Positions 8,453 through 12,500 of a stretch of 12,500 nt of DNA are shown here, piece by piece. Position 1 is the stretch's first letter. Each line of letters opens with the position of its first letter. This stretch comes from Clitopilus passeckerianus (Eukaryota > Basidiomycota > Agaricomycetes > Agaricales > Entolomataceae), in NCBI GenBank assembly GCA_944990035.1, contig CALYLX010000162.1:25001-37500 (forward strand), written 5' to 3'. A program made the translations under genes and the position numbers. The notes beneath the pieces are model-generated. The model was not told where the DNA came from and did not search any database. It was given only the letters and a program-made list of their open reading frames with translations.

Positions 8453-9141
8453 CGAGCGGGGAACTTCGGGGCTGGTCAAATCGACGTGGTTTGGGTGAGT
8501 ACATGTCTTTTCACTACTAGGATGACTAGTATTCTTTCCCGTCTTATACGGCCATCGAAGAAAAGAGATGTTTTCAACAGGTGAACGCTTTCGTTAGCGT
8601 CTCTAGTGTACTTAGTGCCATTTGTCTGAGCCTAAACCTTTCAAATTGGACTAGCGGCTGACTACTTCAGTTCTAGATACGAGATTCGGTCTTAAAATGA
8701 AGAATGGATCAGGGCAGCGAAACTGGTAAGCACCATTCCAATTAGAACTAGATCTGCTTGCCTTTGAATGATGAAAGCATTGCCGTGCAGTTTCCACTCT
8801 AGTGCCCTCTGTCAGTGAGTACTCACCCAATGCCAAATGCCTACATTCGCCCGATTGCGTTGAACCCAATAGCAGCGTCAAGCGTGGGCCGCCTTCGTGG
8901 TGCGCTGGGCACAAGGTTGGGGTCGGCACAGTGAGGGTTGAAACGACGCCTTTGGATGTCTGACTCTAATAGTGGCAGTCAGGCTGTTCAAATAGAATGG
9001 CTAGTTCAATTCGCTAACAAATGGTTCGGTTAACAGTGCACGTAGTATAGCGTATGGGTCGTAGTATAGTAAATAGAGCTTATTTTACGCCAGTTTAGGG
9101 TGATTTGAACCGCATAAGTAGGAGTCCAGGGCGCGTTTGTT
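8418..9141. other. Intergenic spacer 1, second copy
   Basis: About 724 bp between the complete 28S and the second 5S, aligned throughout with 192-920. Differences are mostly losses or changes at C-containing positions. For example cattcgcc/gttcgc near 560-572 becomes cattgcc/gtgc near 8778-8788. The acgct/agcgt hairpin (8585-8600) and the AT-rich run before 5S are kept. No gene is seen. Confidence 0.85.
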
Positions 9142-9252
9142 ATCCACGGCCATAGGACTCTGCAGCCTGCATCCCGTCCGTCTGCAGTTAACAGAGTGCC
9201 GCCTAGTTAGTACCACGGTGGGGGACCACGCGGGGATCCTGGGTGCTGTGGT
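9142..9252 (+). rRNA. 5S rRNA, second copy
   Basis: Same gene as 921-1032, on the same strand. The start atccacggccataggactct and the run cgcctagttagtaccacggt match fungal 5S, and here ggtgggggaccacgcggg is in the expected form. Errors lie elsewhere: after gactctg the expected aaagcacc reads cagcc, and gcggggatcc replaces gcgggaatcc. Because the two copies are damaged in different places, the underlying gene is probably intact in the genome. TTTT runs follow at 9252-9255 and 9258-9261. Confidence 0.95.
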
Positions 9253-9261
9253 TTTGCTTTT
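9252..9261 (+). terminator. RNA polymerase III terminator of second 5S
   Basis: ttttgctttt directly follows 5S, identical to the terminator after the first copy. Confidence 0.8.
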
Positions 9262-9427
9262 GGTGCGGCTGGGTAGTCGGAGACTTGCATTTATGTTTCT
9301 ATTTCTTGTCATTAGTAATGTAACTAGGCTATAATGAAATGATGTTGATAAACAAACCCGAATACATTTTGAATTTATTCCCGCCCCAAGTTAGGGTTAG
9401 CCACTCGATCAGGTATGCAATGTTGGG

Positions 9428-9583
9428 GTTTAGGCTAGGTGAGTTAGTAAGTAGGTGGTAGTAAGGGCTTAGGCTAGGTGAGTTAGGTAGTAGGTGGTAG
9501 TGAGGGCTTAGGTTAGGTGAGTTAGTTAGTAGGTGTAGGTTAGGGTTTAGGTTAGGTGAGTTAGTTAGTAAGTGTAGGTCGGT
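9428..9583 (+). repeat. 39-bp tandem repeat array, second copy
   Basis: Four 39-bp units at 9428-9466, 9467-9505, 9506-9544 and 9545-9583, base-for-base the same as 1211-1366. Internal differences between units (gtttaggct, gcttaggct, gcttaggtt, gtttaggtt starts) are kept in the same order, so the array as a whole was copied or homogenised without unit gain or loss. Confidence 0.92.
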
Positions 9584-9646
9584 CAAGGGGTTAGGTGAGT
9601 TGGTTTCGGTGAGGTCGTGGGTCATTCGGTGGCTGGAATGCCTTGG

Positions 9647-10214
9647 TGGCTGGCAATAGGGGTTAGAAGAGGCTGACTGAGAGGGTGGCTGGCATTAGGG
9701 TTTAGTAGTAATGTCGGTATGTATGACTTTAAGCAGCTCACAAGTGGGAGTTTATAGTCTGACATTGACAGAAGGAGAGGCTGGATTGCCATTAGGGTTT
9801 GTGGTCGGCCATGGGAGTGGCTGACTGTGTGGGCAACGTTACGGGGAAGGGCAAGTTATAGAACTGGGAGGCTGACCAGGGAAGGAGTTTGGACTAGTTG
9901 AATCTGACTGACTGGCTGACATGAGGGTACTCTGGTATACAGTAGGTGGCTGACCAGGACATGAACTTTAGGGGTTTGGGTCGCCTCCGCAGAGGTGGCT
10001 GACATCACTGACTACATGGAGGCTGACATGGATACCAAGCTCGCAGAGGGTAGGTGACTGCTTGGCTGACACACTTGCACAAGTGGAGCACTAGTCACTC
10101 TGGATGGCTGATCATGAGGGTGGCATCTGGAGTTTGGCTCGGCTGATAGTGGGTGGCTGACGTATGTCTACTAGCTCAATGCTATCTTTGAACATATTCG
10201 TGTTTGGGGCTGAC
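9647..10214 (+). repeat. Dispersed GGCTGAC motif family, second copy
   Basis: The same + strand motif series as 1432-2006. Some sites read ggctggca here where copy 1 has ggctgaca (near 9650 and 9687), and others read ggctgacat here where copy 1 has ggctggcgt (9997). The last clear copy is at 10208-10214. Confidence 0.72.
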
Positions 10215-10959
10215 AAGCTGACACCAGTCGGCCTCCCAAGTGAGCCAAACCAATTGCAGAAGTCTTCATGCGCCCTGGAATGCATTTCTAGGGTGTTTGT
10301 AACACAGTTACAGAAAATCAAGAACGATATAGTGGACACATCGACTCGCCTCATGTGCATTTGGGCACAACCCGACCAAACAAGTCACAATTCCTACTAC
10401 ATGAGAGGAAACAAAAAGAACATCGAAGCAGTACGTGTTACGGCTTGGATGAGTCCTTGTAGTACCGCTCGTTAAATCGCGTGGGGTTGAACGCACAAAG
10501 TAGTGCTGAAGCTCGGCGACTGTGTCAGGTATCGCCAGCAATGGGATGGCTGGCTAGTCTTGGACCGAGTCATAGATGCACCTGTCGAACAGGATACACT
10601 GACTTGGAATAGGCTTGGCCGAGCACGATTGAGGCATATGTCTCTCTGCAAGTCAAGTATCTCTTGGTGCTTGCAATGTCGAAAGGCTGTGGATTGCTTG
10701 CTGATAGCTAAACCTGTTGCAACCAACCACTTGGGAATCCGCCTCTACTGTGCAGTGTCTTGGTTTACATAGCTGGTGGATGGTAGTTCTCTCTGAAGGC
10801 TCTGATGCTTTGTTATTGATAACAAGGAGAAAGATGTCGAAATTTGTGAATCGGGAACAAGGTGTTTCGATTGCGTGCTTCGAGACAAAGTACTGAATAG
10901 GAAATGTCTATGAAGTTACAATCGAATCGTTAACCAATTGACGAACTCCTGAGCGAAAC

Positions 10960-10975
10960 GCAACATTCGTGTTGC
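10960..10975 (+). other. 5' ETS hairpin, second copy
   Basis: gcaac (10960-10964), loop attcgt, gttgc (10971-10975). The loop is identical to that at 2746-2751; the outer pair of the stem is lost because the bases before it read aaac instead of aa. Confidence 0.35.
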
Positions 10976-11012
10976 TATTATCGCGTATCGCATTAAATGC
11001 GGGGCGGAAAGT

Positions 11013-12087
11013 TACCTGGTTGATCCTTGCCGGTGAGTAATATGCTTGCCGAATTAAGCCATGCATGTCTAAGTATAAACAAATTTGTACTGTGAAACTG
11101 CGAATGGCTCATTAAATCGATTATAGTTTATTTGATGGTAACGCACTACATGGATAACTGTGGTAATTCTAGAGCTAATACATGCAATCAAGCCCCGACT
11201 TCCGGAAGGGGTGTATTTATTAGATAAAAAACCAGCGGCTCGCCGCTCGGCCAGTGATTCATAATAACACCGAATCGCATGGCCTTGTGCCGGCGATGCT
11301 TCATTCAAATATCTGCCTATCGACTTTCGATGGTAGGATAGAGGCCTACCATGGTTTGACGGGTAGCAGGGAATAAGGGTTCGATTAGGAGAGGAGCCTG
11401 AGAAACGGCTACCGCACCAAGAAGGCAGCAGGCGCGCAAATTACCCAATCCCGACGGGGAGGTAGTGACAATAAATAACAATATAGGGCTCTTTCGGGTC
11501 TTATAATTGGAATGAGAACAATTTAAATCCACTTGAGAACAATTGGAGGGCAAGTCTGGTGCCGGCAGCCGATAATTCCAGCTCAATAGCGTATATTAAA
11601 GTTGTTGCAGTTAAAAAGCTCGTAGTTGAACTTCAGACCTGGTGGGCGGTCCGCAACGGCGTGTACTGTCTGACTGGGCCTTACCTCTTGGTGAGCCGGC
11701 GTGCCCCTTTATTGGTGTGCGTCGGGGAACCAGGAGACTACGCTTGAGAAAATTAGAGTGTTCAAAGCAGGCTTATGCTCGAATACATTAGCATGGAATA
11801 ATAAAATAGGATGTGCGGTTCTATTTTGTTGGTTTCTAGAATCGCCGTAATGATTAATAGGGATAGTTGGGGGCATTGGTATTGAGTCGCTAGAGGTGAA
11901 ATTCTTGGATTGACTCAAGACCAACTATTGCGAGCATTTGCCAGGATGTTTTCGTTAATCAAGAACGAAGGTTAGGGGATCGCGATCAGATACCGTTGTA
12001 GTCTTAACAGTAAACTATGCCGACTAGGGATCGGGCGACTTCAATTAAATGTCTCGCTCGGCACCTAAATCAAAGTCTTTGGGTTCT

Positions 12088-12138
<51 letters not shown>

Positions 12139-12500
12139 GCAGGTGTGAGCCTGCGGCTTAATTTGACTCAGCGGGAAACTGCAGTGGTCAGACATAACTA
12201 GGATTGACAGTTGATAGCTCTTTCGTGATTTTATGGGTGGTGGTGCATGGCCGTTCTTAGTTGGTGGAGTGATTTGTCTGGTTAATTCCGATAACGAACG
12301 AGACCTTAACCTGCTAAATAGCCAGGCCGGCTTTTGCTGGTCGCCGGCTTAGAGGGACTGTCGGTGTCCCAGACGGAAGTTTGAGGCAATAACAGTGCGT
12401 GATGCCCTTAGATGTTCTGGGCCGCACGCGCGCTACACTGACAGAGCCAGCGAGTTCTTTTCGGCCGGAAGGTCTGGGTATCTTGTGAAACTCTCTGTCG
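11013..12500 (+). rRNA. 18S (small subunit) rRNA, second copy, 3' end outside the window
   Basis: It starts with tacctggttgatcc, the expected fungal 18S start, and runs to the window edge near tcttgtgaaactct, equivalent to 4278 in the first copy. About 270 nt of the 3' end are missing. At several places it is correct where the first copy is not: ggctcattaa (11107), aatacatgcaa (11178), ctacactgacag (12433). At others it is worse: the 530 loop reads cagccgataattcc with gcgg lost (11566-11579), gctcaatagc lacks a C, and gggatcgcgatcag lacks the gaaaac stretch. The two copies share the change gccggcagcc for gccagcagcc. Confidence 0.96.

Larger units (their letters stand above)
9253..11012. other. 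Intergenic spacer 2 plus 5' ETS, second copy
   Basis: About 1.76 kb with the same order as 1033-2795: AT-rich part, 39-bp array, GGCTGAC zone, then an unrepetitive promoter/5' ETS part. Divergence from copy 1 is uneven: none across the 156-bp array, but dense transitions at 9997-10030 and 10310-10350. The Pol I start is not identifiable by eye. Confidence 0.85.
8233..12500 (+). repeat. rDNA tandem repeat unit, second copy, cut by window end
   Basis: This copy repeats the first unit from the 28S 3' end to about position 1490 of the 18S gene, in the same orientation. It holds the end of 28S, IGS1, 5S, IGS2/5' ETS and most of 18S. Against the first copy it is near-identical in some stretches (IGS2 array) and full of one- to several-base indels and transitions in others. 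The differences do not avoid essential rRNA positions, which argues against ordinary drift between functional units. Confidence 0.96.

Noticed and set aside
9329..9625. 98-residue minus-strand open frame with a 13-residue repeat (HLLTNSPNLNPN-like)
   Set aside because: The repeat is simply the 39-bp DNA array read in frame (39 = 3 x 13). The first unit does not keep the full frame across its flanks.
8233..12500. Second unit as a rDNA pseudogene
   Set aside because: Damage is about equal in both units and often complementary, and the second unit is correct at several sites where the first is wrong. This fits sequence error better, although pseudogene units cannot be fully excluded.

Overview
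The whole window is fungal nuclear ribosomal DNA, about one and a half head-to-tail copies of one repeat unit of roughly 8.2 kb, all on the + strand. There is no protein-coding gene. Layout of the first unit: the last ~190 nt of a 28S gene (1-191), IGS1 (192-920), a 5S gene (921-1032), IGS2 plus 5' ETS (1033-2795), 18S (2796-4557), ITS1 (4558-4781), 5.8S (4782-4930), ITS2 (4931-5119) and a full 28S (5120-8417). The second unit runs IGS1 (8418-9141), 5S (9142-9252), IGS2 plus 5' ETS (9253-11012) and an 18S cut by the window edge (11013-12500). Matching points lie 8203 to 8232 bases apart; the offset drifts because of many small indels.

The organism is a fungus, most likely a basidiomycete of the class Agaricomycetes, possibly Agaricales. 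The 5.8S/ITS2 junction (gagtgtcattaaattctcaa), the D1/D2 start of 28S, and a 5S gene inside the spacer on the same strand as the other rRNAs all fit. I cannot name a genus from the ITS by eye.

The genes form one functional unit. RNA polymerase I makes one precursor (5' ETS-18S-ITS1-5.8S-ITS2-28S-3' ETS). RNA polymerase III makes 5S separately from its internal promoter. The spacers hold an exact 39-bp tandem array, a family of GGCTGAC motifs, and a hairpin followed by a pyrimidine tract just after 28S.

The main oddity is sequence quality. Parts of the rRNAs that hardly ever vary in eukaryotes (sarcin-ricin loop, 530 loop, 5.8S core, 5S) carry indels and a recurring A-to-G change after C, often differently in the two units. 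The 39-bp array, which has no CA or CC dinucleotides, is identical in both. This looks more like context-dependent consensus error in an unpolished long-read assembly, perhaps linked to base modification, than real rRNA evolution. Rare pseudogene units cannot be excluded from sequence alone. I see no undescribed system here.
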